From: Bog-756 sp963831535 | GTDB taxonomy: Bacteria; Actinomycetota; Acidimicrobiia; Acidimicrobiales; RAAP-2 | Assembly: GCA_963831535.1 (NCBI GenBank) | Contig: CAWHQP010000002.1 | Coordinates: forward strand, 124,001-188,000 | Length of the DNA: 64,000 bases | Direction: 5' to 3' | Shown here: piece after piece, positions 18,060-26,401 of the stretch | Layout of the letters: every line of letters begins with the position of its first letter | How positions within the stretch are numbered: the first letter of the stretch is position 1 | Notes under the pieces: model-generated | The model's database searches: none | What the model was told of the DNA's origin: nothing | Seen by the model: the letters and a program-made list of their open reading frames with translations, nothing else | Made by a program: the position numbers and the translations under genes

Positions 18060-19363
18060 GTCCCGAGCGTAGGGGCAGGCGGAGCGGCCCGCCGCTGTGC
18101 ACCCGCCGTCGTCCCCCCGGTGGGTCGGTCCCGGACCGGGGCGGCGTAGACGGCGCGGGCCCGGTAGCGCAACGGCCGCTCGGCCAACTCCTCGAGGTAG
18201 TGGGCCGTCCAGCCGGCCACCCGGGCCACGGTGAAGATGGTCCGACCGGCATCGGGGGGCATCCCGGTGGCCAGAGCCATGGCGGCCAGCGCCAGATCGA
18301 CGTTGGGCAGGGGGATGTCGTGATCGGCGGCCAGCTCGACCAACGCGGCGAGCAGCTCCACGTCCTCCCTCGGCGCCAACTCCCCGAACAGCCCGGACAG
18401 CACGGTGAACCGGGCGTCGCCGTGCTTGTAGACCGAGTGCCCGAAGCCCGGCAGGACGCGCTGCGATCGCAAGGTGTCGTTGACGGCCCGCTCCACGCCG
18501 TGGAGACGGGCCTCGAGCAGCAGGGAGTAGGCCTGCTGGCTGGCGCCCCCGTGGAGGGGACCGGCGATGGTGCCGAGCCCGGCCAACAGCACGTCGTAGA
18601 TGTCGGCCCGGGTCGAGGCGGCCACCCGAACGGCCATGGTCGACGTGGCCAGTTCGTGGTCGGCCATGAGCACCAGGGCGGCGTTCACCCCGCGCACCAG
18701 CGCCGAGGTGGGCGTGGGGCTCAACCTCGCCGTCAGCCGGGCGGCCACGGCGTCGGGGACCTCCACCCCGTCGGGCAACAAGAGGGGCACCTCGGGTTCC
18801 ACCGCGCCTCCGGCCCGGGGCCATGGCAGGGACTCCACCATGGAGGCCGCCACCCGGCTCGCCGTGCGGGTCACCACGCCGGGACGGAGATCGGACCGGA
18901 ACCGGTCGCGGGCCCCGGCCATCACCACCACCCAGCGCATCCGGTCGGAGGAGTCCATCTCCGGTGGCGGTCCGAGGTCCACGGGGGTCCACAGGGGCCG
19001 GGCCGACGGCGCTCCGCCGTCCACCGGCGTCGGCGGTCCCCCCGGTCCCGACCACAGCCACTCGGCCACGTCCTCGAACGACCTGGTCACCGCCAGATCG
19101 GTGGCGAGACGACCACGGAAGATCGGTCCGTCGTCGGTCAGCTGGGTCACGCCGGTGGTGACGGTCACCATCCGTGTCTCCACCGCCTTTCCCTGGCGGG
19201 AGCGGCGGGCCAGGCGCTCCACCTCGTCGAGGTCGAACAGGCTCCTGCGTCCCGCGGGGGCCGGGTGGGAGGTGAGCAACCCCCTGCTCACATAGGCGTA
19301 GAGCGTGGTGATCTTGATGCCGAGCCGTCGGGCGGCCTCGTCACTCTCGAGCATCCGATCCAT
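18056..19363 (-). CDS. Citrate synthase-family protein with N-terminal MerR-like helix-turn-helix
   Basis: A 435-residue protein. Residues 1-60 form a small winged-helix/excisionase-like domain (LESDEAARRLGIKITTLYAY, FDLDEVERLARRSRQG). The rest is a citrate synthase fold. Catalytic positions are visible: His in GPLHGGASQQAY, His in GFGHSVYKHGDARF, the aspartate in LPNVDLALAAMALATGMP and the arginine helix VARVAGWTAHYLEE. Family members condense acetyl-CoA or propionyl-CoA with oxaloacetate; HTH-fused forms occur widely in Actinobacteria. A dyad shared with the second citrate synthase gene lies 30 bp upstream of its start. It is coupled to the downstream SDR. Whether it binds DNA is inference. 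Confidence 0.85.
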   Translation of the reverse strand: MDRMLESDEAARRLGIKITTLYAYVSRGLLTSHPAPAGRRSLFDLDEVERLARRSRQGKAVETRMVTVTTGVTQLTDDGPIFRGRLATDLAVTRSFEDVAEWLWSGPGGPPTPVDGGAPSARPLWTPVDLGPPPEMDSSDRMRWVVVMAGARDRFRSDLRPGVVTRTASRVAASMVESLPWPRAGGAVEPEVPLLLPDGVEVPDAVAARLTARLSPTPTSALVRGVNAALVLMADHELATSTMAVRVAASTRADIYDVLLAGLGTIAGPLHGGASQQAYSLLLEARLHGVERAVNDTLRSQRVLPGFGHSVYKHGDARFTVLSGLFGELAPREDVELLAALVELAADHDIPLPNVDLALAAMALATGMPPDAGRTIFTVARVAGWTAHYLEELAERPLRYRARAVYAAPVRDRPTGGTTAGAQRRAAPPAPTLGT

Positions 19364-19392
19364 CGCCGGTCAGCCTAGGGCCCTCCTGACAA

Positions 19393-19408
19393 TGAGTTGA
19401 TCAACATT
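19393..19408. promoter_or_regulatory. Operator-like dyad, copy 1 (upstream of HTH-citrate synthase)
   Basis: TGAGTTGATCAACATT lies 30-45 bp upstream of the HTH-citrate synthase start, in the promoter zone. The centre GTTGATCAAC is a perfect 10-bp palindrome. The identical 16 bp occurs at 21050-21065, in front of the CBS-citrate synthase and divergent PaaK-like genes. An exact 16-bp match in the two relevant intergenic regions is unlikely by chance and points to a common regulator. Confidence 0.6.
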
Positions 19409-19464
19409 GCCCGCGGGTCCGGAGTCGGGCCGGCGCGCCAGAACCCGGGCCCGGACGGCCGAGC

Positions 19465-20859
19465 TCACGACCGAGCCGGCCGCTCGTCGGCGAACCGTCG
19501 GGCCTTGGCCCGGTCCTGGCCGGTCAGCCCGTCCAACGAACCGGCGGGCACGATCTCCACCCCGATGCGCACCCCGAGCTGGTCCCGCAACCGCTCCTCG
19601 ACGGTGGCACGGATGGCGTCGTAACGATCGGAGCCGACATCGCTGGCCACCGAGACGATGAGCTCGTCCCGTCCGTCCACGCGGACGGCCCGGACGAAGT
19701 AGTCGGGAACCGTCCCGTCCACCGCGGTGGCGATGGCGCCGATGCCTTCCGGCCAGACATTGACCCCCCGGAGCTTGACCATGGTGTCGCCCCGACCGGC
19801 GAAGCGACCCATCCGGCGGAGCCAGCTCCCGCACTCGCACCGGTTCCGTGGGTAGAGGAAGGACAGGTCCATGATGTTGTACCCGATCTGAGGACTGCCG
19901 GTCTTGTACACCTCGGTGACCACCAGCGCGCCGGTCTCGCCATCGGGCAGTGGCTCGCCGGTCTCCACGTCGACCACCCGCACGTGGAAGGCGTCCTCGA
20001 AGATGTGCAGGCCGTCCTGCACCGCGCACTCCACCGCCACCGTTCCCACCTCGTGGAATCCGTAGGTGGCCAGAGCGGTCAGGCCGAACAACTCCTCCAG
20101 GCGCTCCTCCTGGCCGACGTTGGTGGCCAGAGCCCGGATGGACAGGTCGCGCCGCAGGTCGAGGCCCATGGCCTGCGCCTCCTCGGCGATCCGGAGCAGG
20201 TAGTCACCGGTGGTGAGGATGGCGGCGGCCCGGAACCTCCGGGCCAGTTCGACCTGTTTGCGGGTACCGGTCGCGGTGGCCGTTCCGGCCGTGATGACCA
20301 GGCAGTTGAGCCACCGCTGCAACGTCTCGTCGAAGCTGAACGCGCCGTTGTGGAGCCCGTAGGCCCAACTGTTGATCACCACGTCGCCCGGACGCAGTCC
20401 CTGGAGGTACATGCCCCGCGCGTTCAGCACCCCCGACACGCCTCGGTCCCACTGGGTGTAGAGCGTGGGTCGCGGCTCACCGGTGGTGCCACCCGACATG
20501 TGGATGCGCAGCGGTTCAGTGAGCACGTCCTCGGCCGACACCCCCTGGTAGTCGCCGTAGGGCGGGTGCTCCTGCACGCTCCTGCGCAGATCGTCGACCG
20601 TGTAAGTGGGCACGAGGTCGAGATCCTCCACCCGGCGCAGGTCCTCGGGGTCGAAGCCGGCGGCTGCCCACAGCCGGCGGAAGAACGGCACCTGACGGGC
20701 CCGGTCGGCCCGATGGCGGGCCCGAGCCAGCTTGACCCGGTCGATCTCTTCGGGCGGGTTGAACCACGCCCCCTCGAAGTAGTCGGGGGGTGGCGGGAAC
20801 AGCCGGGCCACCTCATCGAAGTCGACGGCGTCCCAGGGCCGGCGGAGTCCGATCGACAT
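19465..20859 (-). CDS. Phenylacetate-CoA ligase-like AMP-dependent ligase
   Basis: Start at ATG 20859, preceded by GAGGGAAAGGACC; 464 residues. It belongs to the PaaK branch of adenylate-forming enzymes. It has the short-form P-loop HMSGGTTGEPRPTLYTQWD, the motif TYGFHEVGTVAVECAVQDGL, a zinc-ligand-like CECGSW segment, and the C-terminal domain with RGVNVWPEGIGAI and a lysine-poor tail. The enzyme would activate an aromatic or other carboxylic acid to its CoA ester. It is divergent from the CBS-citrate synthase, and the 305 bp between them hold the shared dyad at 21050-21065. Substrate is not known; phenylacetate itself is doubtful, because no paa genes are present. Confidence 0.83.
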   Translation of the reverse strand: MSIGLRRPWDAVDFDEVARLFPPPPDYFEGAWFNPPEEIDRVKLARARHRADRARQVPFFRRLWAAAGFDPEDLRRVEDLDLVPTYTVDDLRRSVQEHPPYGDYQGVSAEDVLTEPLRIHMSGGTTGEPRPTLYTQWDRGVSGVLNARGMYLQGLRPGDVVINSWAYGLHNGAFSFDETLQRWLNCLVITAGTATATGTRKQVELARRFRAAAILTTGDYLLRIAEEAQAMGLDLRRDLSIRALATNVGQEERLEELFGLTALATYGFHEVGTVAVECAVQDGLHIFEDAFHVRVVDVETGEPLPDGETGALVVTEVYKTGSPQIGYNIMDLSFLYPRNRCECGSWLRRMGRFAGRGDTMVKLRGVNVWPEGIGAIATAVDGTVPDYFVRAVRVDGRDELIVSVASDVGSDRYDAIRATVEERLRDQLGVRIGVEIVPAGSLDGLTGQDRAKARRFADERPARS

Positions 20860-21164
20860 GGTCCAGGTCCTTTCCCTCAGAGCCCCCCGGTGGGGGGGGA
20901 TTGCCGTCCCGGGCGGCAGGCGCGTCCGGGACGGGTCAGCCCGACCCAACGTAACCACCGGCGACGCCGACGTGGCCATTCCGGGTGCAGGTGAACGGCT
21001 CGTCAGGTCACCGGATCTGTTGATCGGGCAAGCGGCGTGAAAATGATATTGAGTTGATCAACATTTACAAGCGCGTAGCGCCCCGCCACACTGGGGAGCG
21101 GAGAACCGAACCATGCAGCGCCGCACCGGGCGGCGCCACCGATCCACCCCGAGGGAGACCGACC
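20860..21164. other. Divergent intergenic region, PaaK-like / CBS-citrate synthase
   Basis: No gene is supported in these 305 bp. The left half is GC-rich. The right half (about 21015-21070) is AT-richer than its surroundings and carries the operator-like dyad, so the start sites of one or both genes are probably here. The segment before the CBS-citrate synthase ATG holds its ribosome site GAGGGAG near 21151. Confidence 0.6.
21050..21065. promoter_or_regulatory. Operator-like dyad, copy 2 (upstream of CBS-citrate synthase)
   Basis: TGAGTTGATCAACATT, identical to the site at 19393-19408 and in the same orientation on the + strand. It lies 100 bp before the CBS-citrate synthase start and 191 bp before the divergent PaaK-like start. 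The flanks are AT-rich (AAATGATAT and TACAAG), as in a promoter. Confidence 0.6.
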
Positions 21165-22682
21165 ATGAGCACCGCCGTCCAGGAATTGATGTCGTCACCA
21201 CCGGTCACCTGTCCCCTCGACACCACGTTGTCCGAGGCCACCTCCCTCATGGACCGGCGCCAAATCGGTTCGGTGGTGGTCACCGACCGGGACACCGTGG
21301 TCGGGATCCTGACCGAGCGGGACCTGCTCCGGGCCGCGGCCACCGAGATCGACCCCCATGCCGAACCGGTCCGCCGGTGGATGACCGCCGACCCCGACGT
21401 CCTGCGCGTGGACGATCACGTCGACGCGGCCTGGTCGGGTCTCACCCACCACCACTACCGGCACCTGCCCGTCGTGGACCACGGGGACCTGGTCGGCGTG
21501 GTCTCGATGCGCGACCTGTTGACTGTGGCCCAGATCCGCCCGGCCGGGGAGAGCGGTGCCGATGTGCCCCGGGGCCTCGAAGGTGTGGTGGTGGCCGAGA
21601 CCTCGATCGGCGATGTCCGTGGCCACGAGGGCTTCTACCACTACCGGCAGTACTCGGCCGTCGACCTGGCCGCCACACGATCGTTCGAGGACGTCTGGCT
21701 GCTGCTCTTCGACGGGGTCCTTCCCGGCCGGTCACGGTCCGAGGCCTTCGTCCGTGAGGTGGCCGGCCTCCGGGAGCTTCCGCCGGTCCTGGCCGACCTG
21801 CTCCCCGCCGTGGCCGCCACTGGTTCGCCCCTCGATGCCCTGCGCACCGCGGTCTCCCTCCTCGGGGCCGAGTTGGGCTGGCCCGCCGGTCTCGACATCG
21901 ACGCCTCCGAGCGGCGAGCCGAGGCCCTCCGGCTCGGCGCGGTCGTGCCCACGATCCTCACCGCCGTCCACCGCCTGCGGCGGGGGCTCGAGCCCATCCC
22001 CCCGCGCCCCGACCTGGCTTTCGCCGCCAACTACCTGTGGATGCTGTCCGGCGAGGAGGCGACGCCGGCCCAAGTGCGGGCCGTCGAGCAGTACCTCATC
22101 CTCACCGTCGACCACGGCTTCAACGCCTCCACCTTCACCGCCCGGGTCATCGCCTCGACCGGCGCCGATCTGGCTGCGGCCATCGTGGGGGCGGTGGGTG
22201 CACTGTCAGGTCCGCTCCACGGGGGCGCCCCCAGCCGGGCCCTGGACATGCTCGACGACATCGGGTCACCCGACCGGGCGGAACCGTGGATCCGTGACGC
22301 CGTCACCCGAGGGGACCGGATCATGGGCTTCGGCCACCGCGTGTACAAGACCGATGATCCGCGCTCGGTCTTCCTCCGCCAAGTGGCCCGGTCCCTCGGG
22401 GGCGACCTGGTGGACTTCGCCGAGGAGGTGGAACGCACCACCATCGACGTGCTGGCCGACCTCAAGCCGGGCCGACAGCTCTACACCAACGTGGAGTTCT
22501 TCGCCGGCGTGGTCATGCACACCTGTGGCATCCCCCGGGACATGTTCACCCCCACCTTCGCCTGCAGCCGGACCATCGGGTGGGCCGCCCACGTCATGGA
22601 ACAGGCCGCCGACAACCGGCTCATCCGGCCGGCGGCCCGCTATGTCGGTCCTCCCCCGCCTCAGCCCGTCCCGGCCCCCTGA
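21165..22682 (+). CDS. CBS-domain / citrate synthase fusion protein
   Basis: Start at ATG 21165, with GAGGGAG upstream; 505 residues. Two CBS motifs come first (about 5-60: VQELMSSPPVTCPLDTTL, VGILTERDLLRAA; and 68-122: RWMTADPDVLRVDDHVDAA, LVGVVSMRDLL). CBS pairs bind adenosine nucleotides. From about residue 135 the protein is a citrate synthase with His in GPLHGGAPSRALDM, His in GFGHRVYKTDDPRS and the arginine helix CSRTIGWAAHVMEQ. The usual catalytic aspartate position holds Glu (YTNVEFFAGVV); some paralogues share this. The fusion suggests energy-charge control of citrate or methylcitrate formation. Another gene product, the HTH form at 18056, may act with it. Function is inferred from fold. 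Confidence 0.85.
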   Translation: MSTAVQELMSSPPVTCPLDTTLSEATSLMDRRQIGSVVVTDRDTVVGILTERDLLRAAATEIDPHAEPVRRWMTADPDVLRVDDHVDAAWSGLTHHHYRHLPVVDHGDLVGVVSMRDLLTVAQIRPAGESGADVPRGLEGVVVAETSIGDVRGHEGFYHYRQYSAVDLAATRSFEDVWLLLFDGVLPGRSRSEAFVREVAGLRELPPVLADLLPAVAATGSPLDALRTAVSLLGAELGWPAGLDIDASERRAEALRLGAVVPTILTAVHRLRRGLEPIPPRPDLAFAANYLWMLSGEEATPAQVRAVEQYLILTVDHGFNASTFTARVIASTGADLAAAIVGAVGALSGPLHGGAPSRALDMLDDIGSPDRAEPWIRDAVTRGDRIMGFGHRVYKTDDPRSVFLRQVARSLGGDLVDFAEEVERTTIDVLADLKPGRQLYTNVEFFAGVVMHTCGIPRDMFTPTFACSRTIGWAAHVMEQAADNRLIRPAARYVGPPPPQPVPAP

Positions 22683-22743
22683 GCGGAAGACGTGGGCCGC
22701 CGGCCCGGCAGGGGCGCCGGCGCCGATGGCCCCAGCGGCGAGA

Positions 22744-23289
22744 TCATTCGGGCGGCCCGGCGAGCATGCTCACCGGGTGCTCCTCCACCCACTGCAGGTG
22801 GAGCTCGCGGCGCACGAACCTCCATCCTGATGCCGTCCGTCGGTAGCGGTCCCGGTAGCGGATGAACCAGACCATGTCGGTTCCGGAAGGGTCCGCCGGT
22901 GGCGTCGGCACCGCGCCCTCCGGGCCCGGTCCCTGGGCGGCACCGGCCGACGCTGTCACGTGGTGGGCCACGCACTGGACCTCGCCGGATGCCAGGTCCC
23001 CCTCGACCTCGAACCGGGCGTCAGCTACTACGTGGAAGGTCCGGTCATAGCGACCGAGCATCGCCGCCACCTGTCCGAGGGCGTGGGAACCGGAGCGGGT
23101 CACCACCGGTCGCAGGTCCACCGGGTACCGGGGGACCACCAGTGCTCCGTCCTCGACGAACAGGGCCGCCAGGCCCTCACCGTCCCGGGCGTCGGCTGCC
23201 GCGGCGTAGGCCAGGGACAGCTCGCGCAACGCGCCCTCGTCCCGTCCGGGACGCCGATCCGGGTCTGCGTCCGGACGACCGACGGCCAT
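22744..23289 (-). CDS. SnoaL/NTF2-like domain protein
   Basis: A 181-residue protein with the cone-shaped NTF2/SnoaL fold pattern: helix ALRELSLAYAAAADARDGEG, then LAALFVEDGALVVPRY and a beta-rich remainder with FHVVADARFEVEGD, MVWFIRYRDRYRRTASGWRF and VRRELHLQWVEEHPV. Members act as small hydrolases, isomerases or dehydratases or as binding proteins; some are steroid isomerase-like. The central loop rich in Pro and Gly (AAQGPGPEGAVPTPP) is an insertion. It lies 5 bp downstream of the LLM oxidoreductase and is almost surely in the same transcript, so it may act on the same substrate. No specific function can be assigned. Confidence 0.78.
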   Translation of the reverse strand: MAVGRPDADPDRRPGRDEGALRELSLAYAAAADARDGEGLAALFVEDGALVVPRYPVDLRPVVTRSGSHALGQVAAMLGRYDRTFHVVADARFEVEGDLASGEVQCVAHHVTASAGAAQGPGPEGAVPTPPADPSGTDMVWFIRYRDRYRRTASGWRFVRRELHLQWVEEHPVSMLAGPPE

Positions 23290-23294
23290 TCCCG

Positions 23295-24176
23295 CTACCG
23301 GAGCCCGAAGCGATCGGCGAAGGCCGACATCTCCTCGGCGACGGTGTCGATCTCCGCCGTCATGGAGGTGGACGCCACCAGTCGGACGGCGCCGGCGGCC
23401 TCGGCGTCGCGCACGTCCTGCTCGGTGGTGGTGGGCAGATAGCCCGAGAGCGAGAGCTCGATAGCGTCGGGATCCCGCCCACTCGCCTCGGCCGCCCGGT
23501 GGACCTCGTCGAGTCGGACCGACAACACCTCGGGGGCCAGACCGAGGGGCTGGAAGCCGTCGCCCAGCCGCCCCGCCCGCCGGGCCGCGGCCTCGCTGTG
23601 CCCACCGATGTGGATGGGCACGCCTCCGGGCCGGACGGGCTTGGGAAACGAGTGGGCGTGGTGGAACGAGACGAACTCACCGTCGAAGTCGGCGCCGGAC
23701 GGTCCGGATTCGGCCCACAGCGCACGCATGGCGGCGATGGTCTCGTCCGTGCGGCGCCCCCGGCTCCGAGGGTCGGCCCCGGTGGCGGCCAGCTCCTCGT
23801 CCATCCATCCCACCCCGACACACATCCGGACCCTGCCCCCCGACAGCACGTCGACGGTGGCGATGCGCTTGGCCAGCACCACGGCTTGGTGGTTGGGCAC
23901 GACGAGGACCCCGGTGGCCAACGTGATCCGTTCGGTCACCGCGGCCAGGTAGGCCATCAGGTCGAGCGGGTCGGGAATCCGACAGTCGTCGGGCAACGGC
24001 ATCTTCCCCGACGAGGCATAGGGGTAGGTGCTCTCGTAGCCCGAGATGACGACGGCGTGCTCCACCAGGACCACCGACTCGAAGCCGCACGCCTCGGCGT
24101 GCTGGGCGAACGAGGTCATCCAGACGGGGTCGGCGGTAACACCCAGTCGAACGGGCGGGATGATTCCGAACTGCAT
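23295..24176 (-). CDS. LLM-class F420-dependent oxidoreductase
   Basis: A 293-residue luciferase-like monooxygenase-family protein taken from ATG 24176 (MQFGIIPPVRLGV); an in-frame ATG at 24197 would add seven residues. Family motifs in order are FAQHAEACGFESVVLVEHAV, LMAYLAAVTERITLATGVLV, VVLAKRIATVDVLSGGRV and the signature GVGWMDEELAATGADPRSRG. The final part has GGVPIHIGGHSEAAARRAGR. In actinobacteria these TIM-barrel enzymes commonly use deazaflavin F420. The SnoaL-like gene is 5 bp downstream, on the same strand. The substrate is unknown. The gene is divergent from the Tat-exported protein, with a 226-bp promoter region between. Confidence 0.85.
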   Translation of the reverse strand: MQFGIIPPVRLGVTADPVWMTSFAQHAEACGFESVVLVEHAVVISGYESTYPYASSGKMPLPDDCRIPDPLDLMAYLAAVTERITLATGVLVVPNHQAVVLAKRIATVDVLSGGRVRMCVGVGWMDEELAATGADPRSRGRRTDETIAAMRALWAESGPSGADFDGEFVSFHHAHSFPKPVRPGGVPIHIGGHSEAAARRAGRLGDGFQPLGLAPEVLSVRLDEVHRAAEASGRDPDAIELSLSGYLPTTTEQDVRDAEAAGAVRLVASTSMTAEIDTVAEEMSAFADRFGLR

Positions 24177-24402
24177 GACCTGCTCACTTTCGCTCATTCG
24201 CCGGAGGCGGGACCAGGCGTGGACGCCGTCAGTCGCGCCCGGGCCGGTCCGAGCGTAAGGCGCCTCCGGGTCCGGCGCCAGAACGACCGGGCCAACACCG
24301 GTTCCGGCGGTCGGATCACTAGGGTGAGGGCGTGGCCATCGACGAGCAGCGAGGGGTCGGGGCTCTGACCGGCACTCCCGGGCGCGCGTCCCGCTGAGGC
24401 CC

Positions 24403-26256
24403 GTGGACGTGCACAGCGACAACGGTCCCGAGCCGGAGCCGGAGAGTCACGGAGCGTCGGCAGAGCCGGACACCCCGCCAGATCAGGGAATCGACCAGCC
24501 ACCGGACCCGGTCGACACCGGATCCCGGCTCTCACGCCGGCGGTTCATCGGCTTGTCGGCCGCCGGCGGTGCCGTCACCGCCGCCGCCGCACTGGCCATC
24601 GCCCAGTCACCGTCCTCGGGCGGCCCCGGCGCCGGTGCGACCGGCCCCCGGGGACGGACCGCCAAGGGGCGCAGTGCCGCGGAGTTGGCCCCGGGCGACG
24701 CCATCGTCCCGGTGCTCGACACCGGATCGACCACCCGGTCGGCCAACGGCGTGCTCCTTCCGACGTCGGACGCCATCATCGCGGAGAATGCCAAGCCCGG
24801 GCACCTGTGGTGGGTCACCACCCCACAGGCGGCCGGCGACATCGAGGGGTACGCCGACCAGGTGAGCACCACCGTCGGCTCCACCGTCACCGTGTTCGTC
24901 AGCACCAAGGCCGCCTCGTTCCACGTCGAGGCCTACCGCATGGGCTACTACGGCGGGATCGGCGGGCGGCTGGTGTGGCAGTCCGACGACGTCCCCGGGG
25001 TGCGCCAGCCCCCTCCGGCCCTGGCGGTGTTCACCAACACCATCGAGTGTCAGTGGACGCCGTCGCTGACGGTCCCGGTCGACGCCACCTGGCCGCCCGG
25101 CGCCTACCTCCTGAAGCTGGTCGGTGCCACCGGGGAGCAGCAGTTCGTCCCGTTGTGCGTCCGCGACGACTCGTCCCGGGCCGCCATCGTCATCCAGCAG
25201 AGTGTCACCACCTGGCAGGCCTACAACCGCTGGGGTGGCTACAGCCTCTACTACGGCAACCGGAACCAGGCCCTCTCGTACACCCACGCCCCGGCGGGCG
25301 GCACCTACGAGGACCGGGCCCGGATCGTGTCGTTCGACCGGCCCTACGATCACGACTGGGCCAGTGGGGCCGCCGACTTCGTCGGCAACGAGCTCCCGGT
25401 CGTCTACCAGGCGGAACAGCTCGGTCTCGACGTCACCTACTGGACCGACATCGACCTGCACTCCGAGCCCCAGCTGCTCACCAATCACCGCGGCCTCATC
25501 AGCCTGGGCCACGACGAGTACTGGTCGACGCCGATGCGGGACGGCGCCACCCAGGCCCTGGCCGCCGGGGTCAACCTGGCCTTTCTCGGAGCCAACGCCT
25601 GCTACCGCCAGATCCGGTTGGAGCCCTCTCCCCTCGGGGTCAACCGCCACCAGATCTGTTACAAGGCGGCCAACGAGGACCCCATGCTCGCGTTGGACCC
25701 CGCCTTGGTGACCGTCAACTGGCCCCAGGCACCGGTGTCCCGGCCCGAGGCCGGACTCATCGGCAGCACGTATCAGGACATCGGGGCCAAGGCCGACCTG
25801 GTCATCACCGACCCGACCTCGTGGGTACTGGCCGGCGTCGAGCTCCCACTGGACCGGCGTTTCGCCGATGTGGTCCAAGGGGAGTTCGACCGCTACGTCC
25901 CCAACGGGGGCGGTCCCGTCAACGTGGACATCATCGCCCATTCTGTTGTGCCCAACCGGGGCGGGAACTACTCCGACATGACCTGGTACACCGTCCCCGG
26001 TGGGGGCGGTGTCTTCGCCACCGGCAACGCCAACTGGCTCAACGTCATGTCCGACAGCTCGCTGGTTCCCCCCAACGTCATCCCCGACGCCACGCCGGGG
26101 GCCACCGCCGAGGTGTTGCGGATAATGGAGAACGTCTACTCGGTGATCGGCGGTGGGCCGGCCAGCCTGAGCCATCCCTCCCAGGGGAACTGGATGGCTA
26201 CCTACACGACCGACGTCCCCTCGAGTGGCGTTCCGAACACCAGCGACGCCGCGTAG
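24403..26256 (+). CDS. Tat-exported N,N-dimethylformamidase beta-subunit-like protein
   Basis: A 617-residue protein from GTG 24403. A long hydrophilic leader precedes a twin-arginine signal (SRRRFIGLSAAGGAVTAAAA, about 44-70), so it is folded before export. The mature part matches the large-subunit-like family of N,N-dimethylformamidase: HVEAYRMGYYGGIGGRLVW, WQAYNRWGGYSLYYGN, IVSFDRPYDHDW, VTYWTDIDLH and GHDEYWSTPMRDG. Actinobacteria carry many exported homologues of unknown role, often linked to cell-surface sugar or amide chemistry; true formamidase activity is not shown. It is convergent with recA and separated from it by a strong hairpin. Confidence is high for export and family, low for activity. 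Confidence 0.82.
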   Translation: MDVHSDNGPEPEPESHGASAEPDTPPDQGIDQPPDPVDTGSRLSRRRFIGLSAAGGAVTAAAALAIAQSPSSGGPGAGATGPRGRTAKGRSAAELAPGDAIVPVLDTGSTTRSANGVLLPTSDAIIAENAKPGHLWWVTTPQAAGDIEGYADQVSTTVGSTVTVFVSTKAASFHVEAYRMGYYGGIGGRLVWQSDDVPGVRQPPPALAVFTNTIECQWTPSLTVPVDATWPPGAYLLKLVGATGEQQFVPLCVRDDSSRAAIVIQQSVTTWQAYNRWGGYSLYYGNRNQALSYTHAPAGGTYEDRARIVSFDRPYDHDWASGAADFVGNELPVVYQAEQLGLDVTYWTDIDLHSEPQLLTNHRGLISLGHDEYWSTPMRDGATQALAAGVNLAFLGANACYRQIRLEPSPLGVNRHQICYKAANEDPMLALDPALVTVNWPQAPVSRPEAGLIGSTYQDIGAKADLVITDPTSWVLAGVELPLDRRFADVVQGEFDRYVPNGGGPVNVDIIAHSVVPNRGGNYSDMTWYTVPGGGGVFATGNANWLNVMSDSSLVPPNVIPDATPGATAEVLRIMENVYSVIGGGPASLSHPSQGNWMATYTTDVPSSGVPNTSDAA

Positions 26257-26303
26257 CGGCACGGGGTCCAGGGGACGGAGCGATTCATCCTCCCAACGCA
26301 GCA

Positions 26304-26331
26304 GCCCGGGACGCACGGTTGCGTCCCGGGC
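26304..26331. terminator. Bidirectional hairpin terminator between Tat protein and recA
   Basis: A perfect 12-bp stem, GCCCGGGACGCA / TGCGTCCCGGGC, encloses a 4-base CGGT loop. It lies midway in the 145-bp gap between two convergent genes. No U-tract follows, which is common for terminators in GC-rich actinobacteria. Confidence 0.75.
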
Positions 26332-26401
26332 CGGCGAGCTAACGAGCTACCCGATTCTTTCGTCCGGCAGCCCGGTGAACTTGAGGACGATCGGGGGAGG
26401 C

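Noticed and set aside
24607..26316. Minus-strand open frame of 569 codons opposite the Tat-exported protein
   Set aside because: No domain visible; it would also run into the terminator hairpin at 26304-26331.
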